A stretch of 64,000 nt of DNA from an uncultured Lachnospiraceae bacterium (GCA_910577045.1 CAJTLB010000004.1:1-64000), one strand, 5' to 3'; shown: positions 35,101-44,513, counted from the first letter of the stretch. Program-made: numbers and translations. Notes: generated by a model from the letters alone, not told the origin.

Positions 35101-36000
35101 TTATACCATGCCAATAATTTCCTTTATATCTGTATAACCATACTTTTCTAAATATGCTTCAATTCCTTTTACAATTTCTATTGTTGCAGTAGGGTTATAA
35201 AAATTTGCTGTACCAACAGAAATTGCTGTTGCACCTGCCAACAAAAATTCAACCGCATCTTCCCAGTTTGAAATTCCGCCCATCCCAATAATAGGAAGCT
35301 TTACTGCATGTGCTGCTTGATATACCATACGGACTGCCACTGGTTTAATTGCCGGGCCAGATAACCCTCCTGTCTGGTTAGCAAGTGCAAAATCCCTTTT
35401 ATGTATATCAATCTTCATTCCTGTAAGGGTATTAATAAGTGATAGTGCATCTGCCCCGCCTGCTTCTGCTGCTTTTGCCATATCTACTATACTAGTAACA
35501 TTTGGGCTTAATTTCATAATAACAGGCTGCTTCGCATATTTTTTTACTGCTTTTGTAATACTTTCCACTGCTTTTGGATCTTGCCCAAATGCTATGCCCC
35601 CCTCTTTTACATTAGGGCAAGAAATATTAATTTCTAGCATATCTACTGGCTCTTCTGACAGCTGTTCTACTACCTCGCAATAATCCTGCTCTGATTTTCC
35701 ACATACATTTACAATAATTTTTGTATTATACTGGCGCAAAAATGGAATATCTCTTTTTATCATTATATCCACACCCGGATTTTGGAGGCCAATTGCATTT
35801 AACATGCCGCCATAGGTTTCTGCGATACGTGGGGTTTTATTCCCCTGCCATGGCACATTAGAAACTCCTTTTGTCACTACTGCACCAAGGGCATTTAAGT
35901 CAATAAACTCACTATATTCTGCACCAGACCCAAAAGTCCCTGAAGCTGTCATCACTGGGTTTTGAAGTTCTACTCCTGCTATTGTTACTTTTGTATTCAT
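35101..36000 (-). CDS. pyrD: Dihydroorotate dehydrogenase B, catalytic subunit
   Basis: The 299-aa flavoprotein oxidises dihydroorotate to orotate in pyrimidine synthesis. Seen are NPVMTASGTFGSGAEYSEF, the NISCPNVKEGG segment with the active-site Cys of class 1B enzymes, and GLSGPAIKPVAVRM. Its ATG overlaps pyrK by one base; PyrK supplies the FAD and iron-sulfur cluster for NAD reduction. Confidence 0.95.
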   Translation of the reverse strand: MNTKVTIAGVELQNPVMTASGTFGSGAEYSEFIDLNALGAVVTKGVSNVPWQGNKTPRIAETYGGMLNAIGLQNPGVDIMIKRDIPFLRQYNTKIIVNVCGKSEQDYCEVVEQLSEEPVDMLEINISCPNVKEGGIAFGQDPKAVESITKAVKKYAKQPVIMKLSPNVTSIVDMAKAAEAGGADALSLINTLTGMKIDIHKRDFALANQTGGLSGPAIKPVAVRMVYQAAHAVKLPIIGMGGISNWEDAVEFLLAGATAISVGTANFYNPTATIEIVKGIEAYLEKYGYTDIKEIIGMV

Positions 36001-36767
36001 TACAGCTCCACCTCCTGTGCATCAAATACTGGTCCATCTTTACATACCCTTTTATTTTTTACATTACTGTGTTCATCAATATCCTTAGACTGGCAGACAC
36101 ATGCCAAGCAAGCACCAATCCCACATGCCATCTTTTCTTCTAATGAAATCTGTGCCTCTATGCCATGTTCCATTGCGTATTCCTTTATAGCACGTAACAT
36201 TGGCGTAGGCCCACAAGCATAGATTATATCCGCCGTTAAATGTTTCTCTTTTATAGCATCTAATACAGTCCCTTTTGTGCCAGCCCTGCCATCTTCTGTT
36301 GCTATAGATAGTGCCCCATATTTTGCCAACTCTTCTGTTAAAAAAGTTTCTCCACGGAAACCCACCACAATCTGTTTTTCACATTTTAACTGCTTTGCTA
36401 ATTCCAAAAGAGGCGGAATCCCTATTCCACCACCAACTAAAAATGCTTTTTTTTCTTTTAAGGTATATCCATTCCCAAGGGGCCCTATAATATCTAACAC
36501 TGTCCCAGCATGATAATGGGAAAACTCTTCTGTCCCCTTCCCTGCCACGCGGTATACCACACGGACTTGCCCCTTCTTTTTATTTATTTCACAAATACTA
36601 ATTGGCCTTGGAAGCAGCCTAGAGCCTTCTTTTGAATAAATATTTATAAACTGGCCTGGCTTTGCCATTTGTGCGATTTGCTTTGTCTGGAACCATATAC
36701 TGTAAATATCTATTGCTATTTCATCCTGGCGGACAATTGTAGCTTGTTCTTTCCATTTCTCTGCCAT
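36000..36767 (-). CDS. pyrK: Dihydroorotate dehydrogenase electron transfer subunit
   Basis: The 255-aa protein has an FAD/NAD-binding ferredoxin-reductase fold (RPISICEIN, GGGIGIPPLLELAKQL, YACGPTPMLRAI) and a C-terminal [2Fe-2S] site with CGIGACLACVC and a later Cys. It passes electrons from PyrD to NAD. Adjacent to pyrD, as usual in Firmicutes. Confidence 0.95.
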   Translation of the reverse strand: MAEKWKEQATIVRQDEIAIDIYSIWFQTKQIAQMAKPGQFINIYSKEGSRLLPRPISICEINKKKGQVRVVYRVAGKGTEEFSHYHAGTVLDIIGPLGNGYTLKEKKAFLVGGGIGIPPLLELAKQLKCEKQIVVGFRGETFLTEELAKYGALSIATEDGRAGTKGTVLDAIKEKHLTADIIYACGPTPMLRAIKEYAMEHGIEAQISLEEKMACGIGACLACVCQSKDIDEHSNVKNKRVCKDGPVFDAQEVEL

Positions 36768-36790
36768 TGTATCCTCCCTCTACCTATTGG

Positions 36791-37714
36791 TTATCTTTCT
36801 AATACTTGGTTAATATCTGCTACCATATCTAAAACTGCCTGCCTTGCCGCGTCTGCATAATGCTCTTCGCCAAAAGAAACATATTTTTCATTTTTATAAG
36901 CGGCAATAATCCCGCGGGAAGAATTTACAATAGCCCCTAGCCCATCTTCATTAAAATAATGGATTAAATCTTCTGCCTTGCCTCCTTGTGCCCCATAACC
37001 TGGAACTAAAATATATGCTTTTGGCATAAGTTTACGAAGTATCTTTCCCATTTCAGGATAAGTTCCCCCTACAACAGCACCTACATAACTATAAGAATCT
37101 CCCATACAAGTTTCTCCCCATTTTGCTACTTGCTCCCCTACTACTTCATAGAGTGGCCTATTCTCAATTAACCTGTCTTGAAATTCGCCGCTGGAAGGAT
37201 TTGATGTTTTTACCAGTACAAAGATTCCCTTCTTTTCTTGTTTACAAACCTCTAAAAACGGCTGAATCCCATCAGAGCCCAAATATGGGTTTACTGTGGC
37301 AAAATCTTCTCCAAAAGGAGTATAACTTTTTGTCCCTATGGTAATTTTTCCTAAATGGGCAGCAGCATAGGCAGCAGAAGTGGAACCAATATCTCCTCTT
37401 TTTATATCCCCAATTACTACAAGCCCCTTTTCTTTTGCGTAATCTATTGTCTTTTTAAATACTTTAAGCCCTTCTATCCCAAACTGCTCATACATTGCAA
37501 TTTGCGGTTTTACTGCTGGGATTAAATCTGCCGTAGCATCTATTATCCCTTTATTATACTCCCATACTGCTTGTGCAGCCGCCTCTAAAGTTTCCCCATA
37601 TTCTTTTAATGCTTTCTCTACTATCCCTTTTGGGATATAAGAAAGCATTGGATCTAATCCAACTACAATTGGCGCATTTGTTTTTTTAATATTTGCTATT
37701 AACTGATTAATCAT
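36791..37714 (-). CDS. pyrF: Orotidine 5'-phosphate decarboxylase
   Basis: The 307-aa enzyme, of the longer type 2 OMPDC group, has PIVVGLDPMLSYIPKG near the N-terminus and the catalytic VIGDIKRGDIGSTSAAYA block (D-x-K-x-x-D) at about residues 96-113. It makes UMP from OMP. Confidence 0.95.
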   Translation of the reverse strand: MINQLIANIKKTNAPIVVGLDPMLSYIPKGIVEKALKEYGETLEAAAQAVWEYNKGIIDATADLIPAVKPQIAMYEQFGIEGLKVFKKTIDYAKEKGLVVIGDIKRGDIGSTSAAYAAAHLGKITIGTKSYTPFGEDFATVNPYLGSDGIQPFLEVCKQEKKGIFVLVKTSNPSSGEFQDRLIENRPLYEVVGEQVAKWGETCMGDSYSYVGAVVGGTYPEMGKILRKLMPKAYILVPGYGAQGGKAEDLIHYFNEDGLGAIVNSSRGIIAAYKNEKYVSFGEEHYADAARQAVLDMVADINQVLER

Positions 37715-37731
37715 ACCTTCCTCCTATTGCT

Positions 37732-39012
37732 CTATTCTTTTTCTTCGTAAACAATATTCCCATCCACTATTGTCATTTCTACTCTACCCTTTACTGTTTT
37801 CCCATGGAATGGGGAATTTTTCCCTTTGGAAACAAATGTATCAACATCAATTTGATATTCTTTTGACGGATCAATAATGGTCACATCTGCTGCCTTCCCC
37901 GGTTTTAGGCTTCCTCTATCAATCCCTAAAATCCTCGCTGGGTTTGTACTCATCTTTTCTGCCATTTGATATGGTGTCAAATACCCTTCCCCCACTAAAC
38001 AAGTTATCGTTAAAGCTACCGCTGTTTCAGAACCTACAATGCCAAAAGGGGCTTCTGCCATGGAAGCTTTCTTTTCTTCTGCATGGTGTGGGGCGTGGTC
38101 TGTAGAGATCACATCAAAAATGCCATCTCTAAGCCCTTCTTTTAATGCCTCTACATCCTCTTTTGCCCGAAGCGGCGGATTCATTTTATAATTGGTATCC
38201 CCTGGCACAATATCCTCTTCTGTTAAAGCAAAATGGTGTGGGCACACCTCCCCAGTAATAAACAGTCCTTCTTCCTTTGCTTCCTTTAACATCCGCGCAC
38301 TATCCCTAGTGGAACAATGGCACAAATGTAAATGGGCACCTGTTTCTTTTGCAAGTAAAATATCCCTTGCCACAATTACATCCTCTACTGCATTGGTAAT
38401 GCCTTCTACTCCATTTTCTTTCGCTTTCTCCCCAGCGTTTAAAGCACCTTTTCCTACCAAATTTTTATCCTCGCAATGCGCCATAACTAAAAGATGGTTC
38501 TTTGCTGCCTCTTTCATTGCCTCCCTATATAACAAGGAATTCATTACTGATTTTCCATCCTCGCTAATTGCAATTGCCCCTGCTAATGCCATTCCAGCAA
38601 TATCCGTTACTTCTTCCCCCTGCTGCCCAAGCGTAACTGCCCCAACAGGAAGCACATGGACAGGAGACTCTTTTTTTGCCTTGTCTACTACAAATTTTAC
38701 ACGTTCTGGAGTATCAGTGGCAGGCTTTGTATTGGGCATAGGGCATATAGTTGTAAAACCGCCTTTTGCCGCAGCCATACCACCTGTATGGATTGTTTCC
38801 TTATGTTCAAATCCTGGTTCCCTTAAATGGACGTGCATATCAATTAGCCCTGGCATTACATAACAACCCAGGGCATTTACAATACGGTCTGCTGTTTCAT
38901 TAATCTCTTCAGAAATTCTACTTACCTTTCCATCTTCCAGAAGAATATCCATTACTTTGTCCATTTTCTGAGAAGGGTCTAACACTCTGCCACCCTTAAT
39001 CAGTATCCTCAT
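37732..39012 (-). CDS. pyrC: Dihydroorotase
   Basis: The product of about 426 aa has the metal motif GLIDMHVHLREPG, the MAHCED and HLCHCST histidines, and the late STDHAPHH aspartate and histidines, all required for the two-zinc centre. It closes carbamoyl aspartate to dihydroorotate. The ATG at 39012 gives the usual MRILIKGGRVLDP start and has GGAGG upstream; an in-frame ATG at 39027 adds five residues. It is the first gene of the pyr operon. Confidence 0.95.
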   Translation of the reverse strand: MRILIKGGRVLDPSQKMDKVMDILLEDGKVSRISEEINETADRIVNALGCYVMPGLIDMHVHLREPGFEHKETIHTGGMAAAKGGFTTICPMPNTKPATDTPERVKFVVDKAKKESPVHVLPVGAVTLGQQGEEVTDIAGMALAGAIAISEDGKSVMNSLLYREAMKEAAKNHLLVMAHCEDKNLVGKGALNAGEKAKENGVEGITNAVEDVIVARDILLAKETGAHLHLCHCSTRDSARMLKEAKEEGLFITGEVCPHHFALTEEDIVPGDTNYKMNPPLRAKEDVEALKEGLRDGIFDVISTDHAPHHAEEKKASMAEAPFGIVGSETAVALTITCLVGEGYLTPYQMAEKMSTNPARILGIDRGSLKPGKAADVTIIDPSKEYQIDVDTFVSKGKNSPFHGKTVKGRVEMTIVDGNIVYEEKE

Positions 39013-39041
39013 GTTCCTGCCTCCCATGTATTATTTTTCTT

Positions 39042-39070
39042 ATTCTAACATAAAACGCTTGGAAATACAA
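39042..39070 (-). promoter_or_regulatory. Promoter of the pyr operon
   Basis: On the minus strand TTGTAT (39070-39065), 17-bp spacer and TAGAAT (39047-39042). The resulting leader is only about 20-30 nt, too short for a PyrR attenuator, so regulation, if any, is at initiation. ATTGTCGAC lies just upstream at about 39072-39080. Confidence 0.55.
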
Positions 39071-39097
39071 CTATTGTCGACTTTCTATTAAAAAAGC

Positions 39098-39132
39098 AAA
39101 AAACCCTTGTTAACAGCTAACAAGGATTTTTT
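39098..39132. terminator. Bidirectional terminator hairpin
   Basis: CCTTGTTA (39105-39112) pairs with TAACAAGG (39118-39125), flanked by A6 and T6. It lies upstream of the pyr promoter, so it must end transcription coming from the right on the minus strand, where only a remnant frame (39158-39347) is found. Confidence 0.75.
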
Positions 39133-39157
39133 CTTTATCCATATTATAATTAAATTT

Positions 39158-39347
39158 CTATCGTTTTCCTCTTAATTTATGTAAAGTCTCTAATATTGTA
39201 TTATACAGCTTTTCATTTCCTTTCTCCGTCTTATTTAATAAAAGTTGTATTTGGCTTACTGCATGGTCTGTCCCTACTTCTCCCAAAGAATGTAAGGCTT
39301 CTGTAAGTATTACCGAATTAATGTATTTTATGGTAGAATTTGAAGGA
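39158..39347 (-). pseudogene. Possible remnant of a small minus-strand gene
   Basis: An open frame without a start codon ends in EALHSLGEVGTDHAVSQIQL, then LLNKTEKGNEKLYNTILETL and HKLRGKR before the stop at 39158. The amphipathic helical character and the terminator just downstream suggest the 3' end of a former gene. It overlaps the start of the marR-like gene on the other strand. Not recognised. Confidence 0.3.
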
Positions 39348-39767
39348 AAAGTTGCACGGCCAGCACAATTATGTGCTAAAAATACGGTATCTGGCGTACA
39401 GATGCAGTTACTATTACTGTTACAACATTATGGGCCGCAAAATATGTCTACACTTGCTAAATACAAAAAAATTTCAAAATCCCAGCTTACCGCTGCTATT
39501 AATGGGCTTGTAAAACAAGGGCTTGTATCTAGGGAACCCGATCAATCCGATCGGCGTATTATCCATATTTGTTGTACAAAAGAAGGCGTTGAGTATTTAG
39601 AAAACCTTCGCTCCCAACTTATTCATTATCTTTCCCAGAGTGTAGAAAACTTAACAGAAGAAGAACAAAAGGAACTTCTTCATGCCCTCCATACAACCGG
39701 ATTATTAATCCATAAATTTAAACCTCATCCTGATTGTGAATCCACAGAATTTAAGAAATATACTTAA
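39321..39767 (+). CDS. MarR family transcriptional regulator
   Basis: The 148-aa protein has the winged-helix core of MarR: MQLLLLLQHYGPQNMSTLAK, KISKSQLTAAINGLVKQGLV, SREPDQSDRRIIHICCTKEG (the D-x-R-D/S-x-R wing). The first helix appears short, and no good ribosome binding site or promoter precedes the ATG at 39321, so the N-terminus may be misjudged or eroded. Neighbour on the other strand is an aldo/keto reductase, a possible target. Confidence 0.75.
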   Translation: MYFMVEFEGKVARPAQLCAKNTVSGVQMQLLLLLQHYGPQNMSTLAKYKKISKSQLTAAINGLVKQGLVSREPDQSDRRIIHICCTKEGVEYLENLRSQLIHYLSQSVENLTEEEQKELLHALHTTGLLIHKFKPHPDCESTEFKKYT

Positions 39768-39790
39768 GTATAGATTTGGCTCAATGAAAA

Positions 39791-39829
39791 GTGCATGGAA
39801 CAACAAACTGTAAACCATGCACCTTTTTT
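39791..39829. terminator. Terminator between marR-like and aldo/keto reductase genes
   Basis: GTGCATGG (39791-39798) pairs with CCATGCAC (39815-39822), followed by C and T6. It ends the plus-strand marR-like gene and, with AAAA on the other side, may serve the convergent reductase gene too. Confidence 0.75.
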
Positions 39830-39842
39830 GTATAACTGATTA

Positions 39843-40970
39843 CTATTGCATCTTTGCAAAATCTTCTTTTACCCGCACAAGATCTTCCCTTATTGAAATT
39901 GCCTGTGGACATTCTTTTTCGCATGCCCCACATTTCCTACACTGATCAGCGCGTGCGCTTTCTGCTAATTCTCTCTCATACTTTCTCTTAGCGGCAGCAG
40001 GGTTCCCATACATAGCTTCCTGGTTCCAAATTGCAAAATTCTTTGGAATATCTATTCCAAACGGACATGGCATACAATACCTGCATCCTGTGCAGCCATT
40101 CTTTACCCGGCTTCTAATTGTAGCTGCCACTTTCTCTACCAGTGCTTGTTCTTCTTGGTTTAACGGCTTAAAGGTTTCAAATGTTTTTAAATTATCTAAA
40201 ACTTGGCTATATGTAGACATTCCACTTAAAATTACTTTTACATTACTATGTGTCCCTACCCATCGAAGTGCCCAAGAAGAAATACTTGCCTCTTGATCTG
40301 CCTCTTTATACATAGCAGCAATATCTTCTGGAAGGACTGCCAGCGATCCGCCCTTAATTGGTTCCATTATTACCATAGGAACCCCCAATTTTTCAGCAAG
40401 CGCATACCCTCTGTCCCCTGCCTGATGCTCAGTATCCATATAATTATATTGAATCTGGCAAAAATCCCAATCCCAAGAAGTCAAGATTTCTTCAAATACC
40501 TCATACGAATCATGGAAGGAAAACCCAATATACTTTAATTTCCCTTGTTCCTTCATTTCTTTGCAAAAATCTAACACTCCAAGTTTTAAAATCTTTTCCC
40601 ATCTTTCTTTACTTAATGCGTGGAGTAAATAAAAATCTACATAATCCACTTGAAGCCGGTTAAGCTGTTCCTCAAAAGTAGCCTTTACATCTTCCATTGT
40701 CTCTACTTTCCAAATCGGAAGTTTTGTAGCCAAATAAAAGCTATCTCTTTTATACTTTTTTAATACACGCCCCACAAATGGTTCACTTTCCCCATTATGG
40801 TAGGGATATGCCGTATCAATATAAGTAACGCCAGCCTCTATTGCTTTATCCAGCATTTTTTCTGATTCTACTTCATCAATACTGCCATCTTCTTTTTGTG
40901 GGAAACGCATACAGCCAAATCCCAGCATAGAAGGTTTTACACCCAATTTATCCATACTTCTATATTCCAT
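39843..40970 (-). CDS. Aldo/keto reductase with two C-terminal cysteine clusters
   Basis: The 375-aa protein has an aldo/keto reductase barrel (MLGFGCMRFP, YIDTAYPYHNGESEPFVG with the catalytic Asp/Tyr, FYLLHALS) followed by a ferredoxin-like tail: CTGCRYCMPCPFGIDIP and CRKCGACEKECPQAISI, about residues 290-360, enough for two [4Fe-4S] clusters. Such fusions are common in anaerobes and likely pass electrons from ferredoxin to a carbonyl substrate. Substrate unknown. Confidence 0.88.
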   Translation of the reverse strand: MEYRSMDKLGVKPSMLGFGCMRFPQKEDGSIDEVESEKMLDKAIEAGVTYIDTAYPYHNGESEPFVGRVLKKYKRDSFYLATKLPIWKVETMEDVKATFEEQLNRLQVDYVDFYLLHALSKERWEKILKLGVLDFCKEMKEQGKLKYIGFSFHDSYEVFEEILTSWDWDFCQIQYNYMDTEHQAGDRGYALAEKLGVPMVIMEPIKGGSLAVLPEDIAAMYKEADQEASISSWALRWVGTHSNVKVILSGMSTYSQVLDNLKTFETFKPLNQEEQALVEKVAATIRSRVKNGCTGCRYCMPCPFGIDIPKNFAIWNQEAMYGNPAAAKRKYERELAESARADQCRKCGACEKECPQAISIREDLVRVKEDFAKMQ

Positions 40971-41102
40971 TTTTCCCTCGATTCTGCCGTTTCCTTACGG
41001 CTACTTATCTTAATAGTTACACAGCTATGTCTTTTATTTTAATATATCTTCCCCTGCTTTACCACAGATATTTTTACTGTTTTAAACAGCAAAAAAACTG
41101 TA

Positions 41103-41921
41103 TTATTCCACTCCTAAACATTTACCAAGGCATGCCATACATAAAAATACAAAAAGGTTAGCTAATACAATACTTGCCCCTGTTGGCAAGGCAAATAAAT
41201 ACGAAAGAACCATCCCTGCAAAAAAACAGCATAAAGACAATACTACAGAACTTATTATAACACTTTTAAAATTCTGGAATAACCGCATAGAACTTAAGGC
41301 TGGGAAAATAATTAACCCTGAAATTAACATTGTCCCCATAATCCTCATCCCTACTACAATTGTAACAGCAGTTAAAATAGCTAAAAGAACATTATAAACC
41401 CCTGTTTTTGTCCCATTTGCTTTTGCAAACCCCTCGTCAAACGTAATAGCAAAGATCGTATGGTAACAAAAAATAAATACAAATAATACAGCAATGGATA
41501 ATCCTACACTTAATATTACATCTCTTTCATTCATGGATAGAATGCTTCCAAACATATAGCTGTACACATCGCTATTCATCCCTCCAGAAAGTGACGTCAC
41601 TGTAACTCCAATTGCAATGGCACTGCTAGAAATTAATCCAATTGCTGCATCTCCTTTTAATTTTGTACTTTCACTAATACGCAATAAAAAAAATGCAGCA
41701 AAAATTACAACTGGGACTGCAATTACTAATGGGGCCATATTCATTACCATAGCCACTGATAAGGCACCAAAACCTACATGGGATAACCCATCTCCAATCA
41801 TTGAATAATGTTTTAATACTAATGTCACGCCAAGAAGTGCAGCACACAAGGAAACCAAACCACCAATTACAAATGCCCTTAGCATAAATTGATAAGAAAA
41901 CATATAAATTAGCTCTGTCAT
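41103..41921 (-). CDS. znuB: Metal ABC transporter permease (ZnuB-like)
   Basis: The 272-aa membrane protein has about eight hydrophobic segments and the ABC-3 family stretches GVTLVLKHYSMIGDGLSHVG (about residues 27-46) and MRIMGTMLISGLIIFPALSS. It forms the channel for zinc or manganese import with the two upstream genes; its ATG overlaps the ATPase stop by 4 nt. Confidence 0.9.
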   Translation of the reverse strand: MTELIYMFSYQFMLRAFVIGGLVSLCAALLGVTLVLKHYSMIGDGLSHVGFGALSVAMVMNMAPLVIAVPVVIFAAFFLLRISESTKLKGDAAIGLISSSAIAIGVTVTSLSGGMNSDVYSYMFGSILSMNERDVILSVGLSIAVLFVFIFCYHTIFAITFDEGFAKANGTKTGVYNVLLAILTAVTIVVGMRIMGTMLISGLIIFPALSSMRLFQNFKSVIISSVVLSLCCFFAGMVLSYLFALPTGASIVLANLFVFLCMACLGKCLGVE

Positions 41922-42649
41922 TTTTCTTTTCCTCCATTTGCATACAAAAACTCTATCCCTATGCCACTTTGTAAATATTCTTCCTTTGTCCCAAAAAAAT
42001 ACTCTTCTTTTGAAATATGGAGTACCTTATTTGCTGCTTTTAAAGCTTCCTTTACATCATGGGACACCATAACCACAGAAATACTATTTTCTTTATTTAA
42101 CCTTTCAATTAATTGATAAAATTCTGCGATTGCCACTGGATCTAATCCACTAATCGGTTCATCCAAAAAAAGGAGTTTATCTGTTGCGCATAATGCCCTA
42201 GCTAAAAGTACTCTTTGCTGCTGCCCTCCAGAAAGCATACGATAAGGCTTCTTTTTTAATTCTTCTATGCTAAGACGTTTTAAATGATAAGATGCCATTT
42301 CTTTTTCTTGCTTCGAATAAAAAGGCCTCCACCCTTTTCTGTTTAAACAGCCTGAAAGAACCACTTCCATTACCGATGCTGGGAAATCCTTTTGTTGTTT
42401 TGTCTGTTGTGGCAAATAACCAATATGGGAACTTAACCCTTCTTTTAAAAATGTTACTTTTCCTTCTTTTAACGGGACTAAGCCCAAAATCCCTTTTATT
42501 AAACTGCTCTTTCCAGAGCCGTTTTCCCCTACAATACAAAGATAATCCCCTTCTTCTACAAAAAAAGAAAGATTCTTTATTACCATTGTTTTTTCGTAGG
42601 CAATGGACACCTGTTCCACTGATAATTGCAATATATCTTTTTTTTCCAT
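41918..42649 (-). CDS. znuC: Metal ABC transporter ATP-binding protein (ZnuC-like)
   Basis: The 243-aa ATPase has Walker A GENGSGKSS (about residues 40-48), signature LSGGQQQRV, Walker B LLFLDEP, and the H-loop MVSHD. It powers the adjacent permease. Confidence 0.93.
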   Translation of the reverse strand: MEKKDILQLSVEQVSIAYEKTMVIKNLSFFVEEGDYLCIVGENGSGKSSLIKGILGLVPLKEGKVTFLKEGLSSHIGYLPQQTKQQKDFPASVMEVVLSGCLNRKGWRPFYSKQEKEMASYHLKRLSIEELKKKPYRMLSGGQQQRVLLARALCATDKLLFLDEPISGLDPVAIAEFYQLIERLNKENSISVVMVSHDVKEALKAANKVLHISKEEYFFGTKEEYLQSGIGIEFLYANGGKEK

Positions 42650-42652
42650 AAA

Positions 42653-43642
42653 TCAGCCACCAACTCCTAACCCTATTTTTAAATGCTTTACATTCTGTTC
42701 CATTAAATCTAAATACGTAATCCCTTCTTCTAATTCTTTTTTCGAAACACTATGGCAAGAATGCCAAAGAAGCATCTGGCAGCCTGTTTCTTCTGCTATT
42801 GTCCTAGCAATCCTTGGATCTACAAGCTCTTCATAATAAATAACTGGTATTTCCTTTTCCTCTATTTCCTCTACCATATGGATTACTGCACGCACACTTG
42901 GCTCTGTTTCAGAAGAACAAGAATCATATACAGCCTCATAAGAAAGCCCATACTCCTTTGTAAAATAATACATGGCAAACCTTCCACCAAAAAACACTTC
43001 TTTATACTTTGCATTTGCAACAGTATCCCGGATCTCCTGATCTAAGTTTTTTAATTCTGCTATATATGCTTTTGCATTTTCTTGGTATTCTGCCGCATGT
43101 GCTGGATCACTTTCTATTAAAGCATTTGCTATATCTTCTGCCATAATTTTTGCATAAACTGGATTTGTCCAAATATGAGGATCATAAATATGAGTATGGC
43201 CTGTATGAGTATGTTGATGCTCTTTGGTATTTTCATAGTGCGTACTTTCATACTCTGCTTCTATCTCTTCTTCTTTCCCTAAAGGAATATGATAGGACAA
43301 ATCTACTACTTGGACAGATCCTTCTATCCCTTCCATTATATCTGCTGCCCAATTTTCCATAGATTCACCCGTATACAAAAAAATATCTGCATTCTGGATC
43401 GCAATAATATCTGCCGGAGAGGGATCATAAGAATGGCTTTCCATGCCAGGCGGCAATAAAAGCACCACATTTGCATATTCCCCTGCAATCTGCCTTGCAA
43501 AATCATATTGTGGGAACAAAGTTGCTATTATTGTCACCTTATTTGGATCTAAGTTTTTATACTTTCCTGTTTTCCCACATGCTGTCAAACATAATATAAA
43601 ACTAAAGACTAACCCTATTAAAAAAAATTGTTTTTGTTTCAT
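42653..43642 (-). CDS. znuA: Zinc/manganese-binding lipoprotein (ZnuA-like)
   Basis: The 329-aa protein starts with a lipoprotein signal (FSFILCLTACGKTG, lipobox Leu-Thr-Ala-Cys). Family motifs are GMESHSYDPSPADI and DPHIWTNPVYAKIM, and between them a histidine-rich loop, HYENTKEHQHTHTGHTHIYD, typical of zinc-specific members. It captures metal outside the membrane. First gene of a three-gene operon. Confidence 0.93.
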   Translation of the reverse strand: MKQKQFFLIGLVFSFILCLTACGKTGKYKNLDPNKVTIIATLFPQYDFARQIAGEYANVVLLLPPGMESHSYDPSPADIIAIQNADIFLYTGESMENWAADIMEGIEGSVQVVDLSYHIPLGKEEEIEAEYESTHYENTKEHQHTHTGHTHIYDPHIWTNPVYAKIMAEDIANALIESDPAHAAEYQENAKAYIAELKNLDQEIRDTVANAKYKEVFFGGRFAMYYFTKEYGLSYEAVYDSCSSETEPSVRAVIHMVEEIEEKEIPVIYYEELVDPRIARTIAEETGCQMLLWHSCHSVSKKELEEGITYLDLMEQNVKHLKIGLGVGG

Positions 43643-43674
43643 TCCATCCCATTCCTAGTTTTATTGTATTTTTA

Positions 43675-43705
43675 TTTAAAATTGAAATTCAGTTTCAATT
43701 TTAAA
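43675..43705. promoter_or_regulatory. Operator-like palindrome of the zinc ABC operon
   Basis: A perfect inverted repeat with 13-bp arms, TTTAAAATTGAAA and TTTCAATTTTAAA, around TTCAG. It begins right at the -10 box of the znu promoter. Position and symmetry suggest a metal-dependent repressor site (Zur/Fur-type), though the sequence is not the classic Bacillus Zur box. Confidence 0.65.
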
Positions 43706-43733
43706 TCATATAGCAGTTTCTAGCATTTGTCAA
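43705..43733 (-). promoter_or_regulatory. Promoter of the znu operon
   Basis: On the minus strand TTGACA (43733-43728), 17-bp spacer, TATGAT (43710-43705). The palindrome at 43675-43705 overlaps its downstream edge. Confidence 0.75.
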
Positions 43734-43798
43734 GCTTACCACTATGTTATTTTTAAAAAAAGTGAAAATAAACATTGATTAAAATTTCTGGAAATCTA

Positions 43799-43827
43799 TT
43801 GACTTTTCGAACTCTGTTCCATATAAT
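43799..43827 (+). promoter_or_regulatory. Promoter of the small membrane protein gene
   Basis: TTGACT (43799-43804), 17-bp spacer and TATAAT (43822-43827), near consensus, about 85 nt before the start at 43914. Confidence 0.75.
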
Positions 43828-43913
43828 ACGACTGAATAATAAGGCAGCAATGCCAAAAACATTGCAGTCACAGTGTACATTAAATATTCTTTTTGAAGGG
43901 ACAGTCCAGATTT

Positions 43914-44513
43914 ATGAATAGGAAAATAGGGATATATAGTTCTGTTATTAACCTAGTTGCCATTATTAGTTTTTCCATATCAATGCTATTTCGTTTTAAT
44001 TATGGCAGCTATTTTTCTTCCATGTTTATTGCTTTTAGTTTTGTGGTGATGACATGTTGTTATGCTTATGTTGCTGAACAGAAATATAAATTAGCAGGCT
44101 GTATTTCGGTAGCATTTGCTTCTATATATGCGACTATTATTTTATTAGTTTACTTTGCGCAGCTAACTACTGTCCGGTTAAATGAATTAACCCCACAGGC
44201 TATCATACTTCTTGATTTTCAACAATGCAGCCTAATGTTTCATTATGATTTATTAGGTTATGCCCTTATGGCATTGTCTACTTTTTTCGCAGGATTAACC
44301 ATTCCTACATATACAAAAACAAACAAATGGTTAAAGCATCTGCTTATGGTGCATGGAGTATTTTTTATATCCTGCCTCATTATGCCTATGCTTGGAGTAT
44401 TTCAGGCAAACAGCCCTACATGGATAGGTATTATTATATTAGAAATTTGGTGTGTTTATTTTTGCCCTATCAGTATTTTATCTTCTTTATATTTTTCTAA
44501 ATACAAAGAATGA
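43914..44513 (+). CDS. Hypothetical six-helix membrane protein
   Basis: The 199-aa product from the ATG at 43914 (GAAGGG about 12 nt upstream) has about six hydrophobic segments, e.g. IYSSVINLVAIISFSISMLF and ISVAFASIYATIILLVYFAQ. I recognise no family with confidence; it resembles uncharacterised membrane proteins of Firmicutes. It has its own strong promoter and a strong terminator region downstream. Confidence 0.6.
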   Translation: MNRKIGIYSSVINLVAIISFSISMLFRFNYGSYFSSMFIAFSFVVMTCCYAYVAEQKYKLAGCISVAFASIYATIILLVYFAQLTTVRLNELTPQAIILLDFQQCSLMFHYDLLGYALMALSTFFAGLTIPTYTKTNKWLKHLLMVHGVFFISCLIMPMLGVFQANSPTWIGIIILEIWCVYFCPISILSSLYFSKYKE

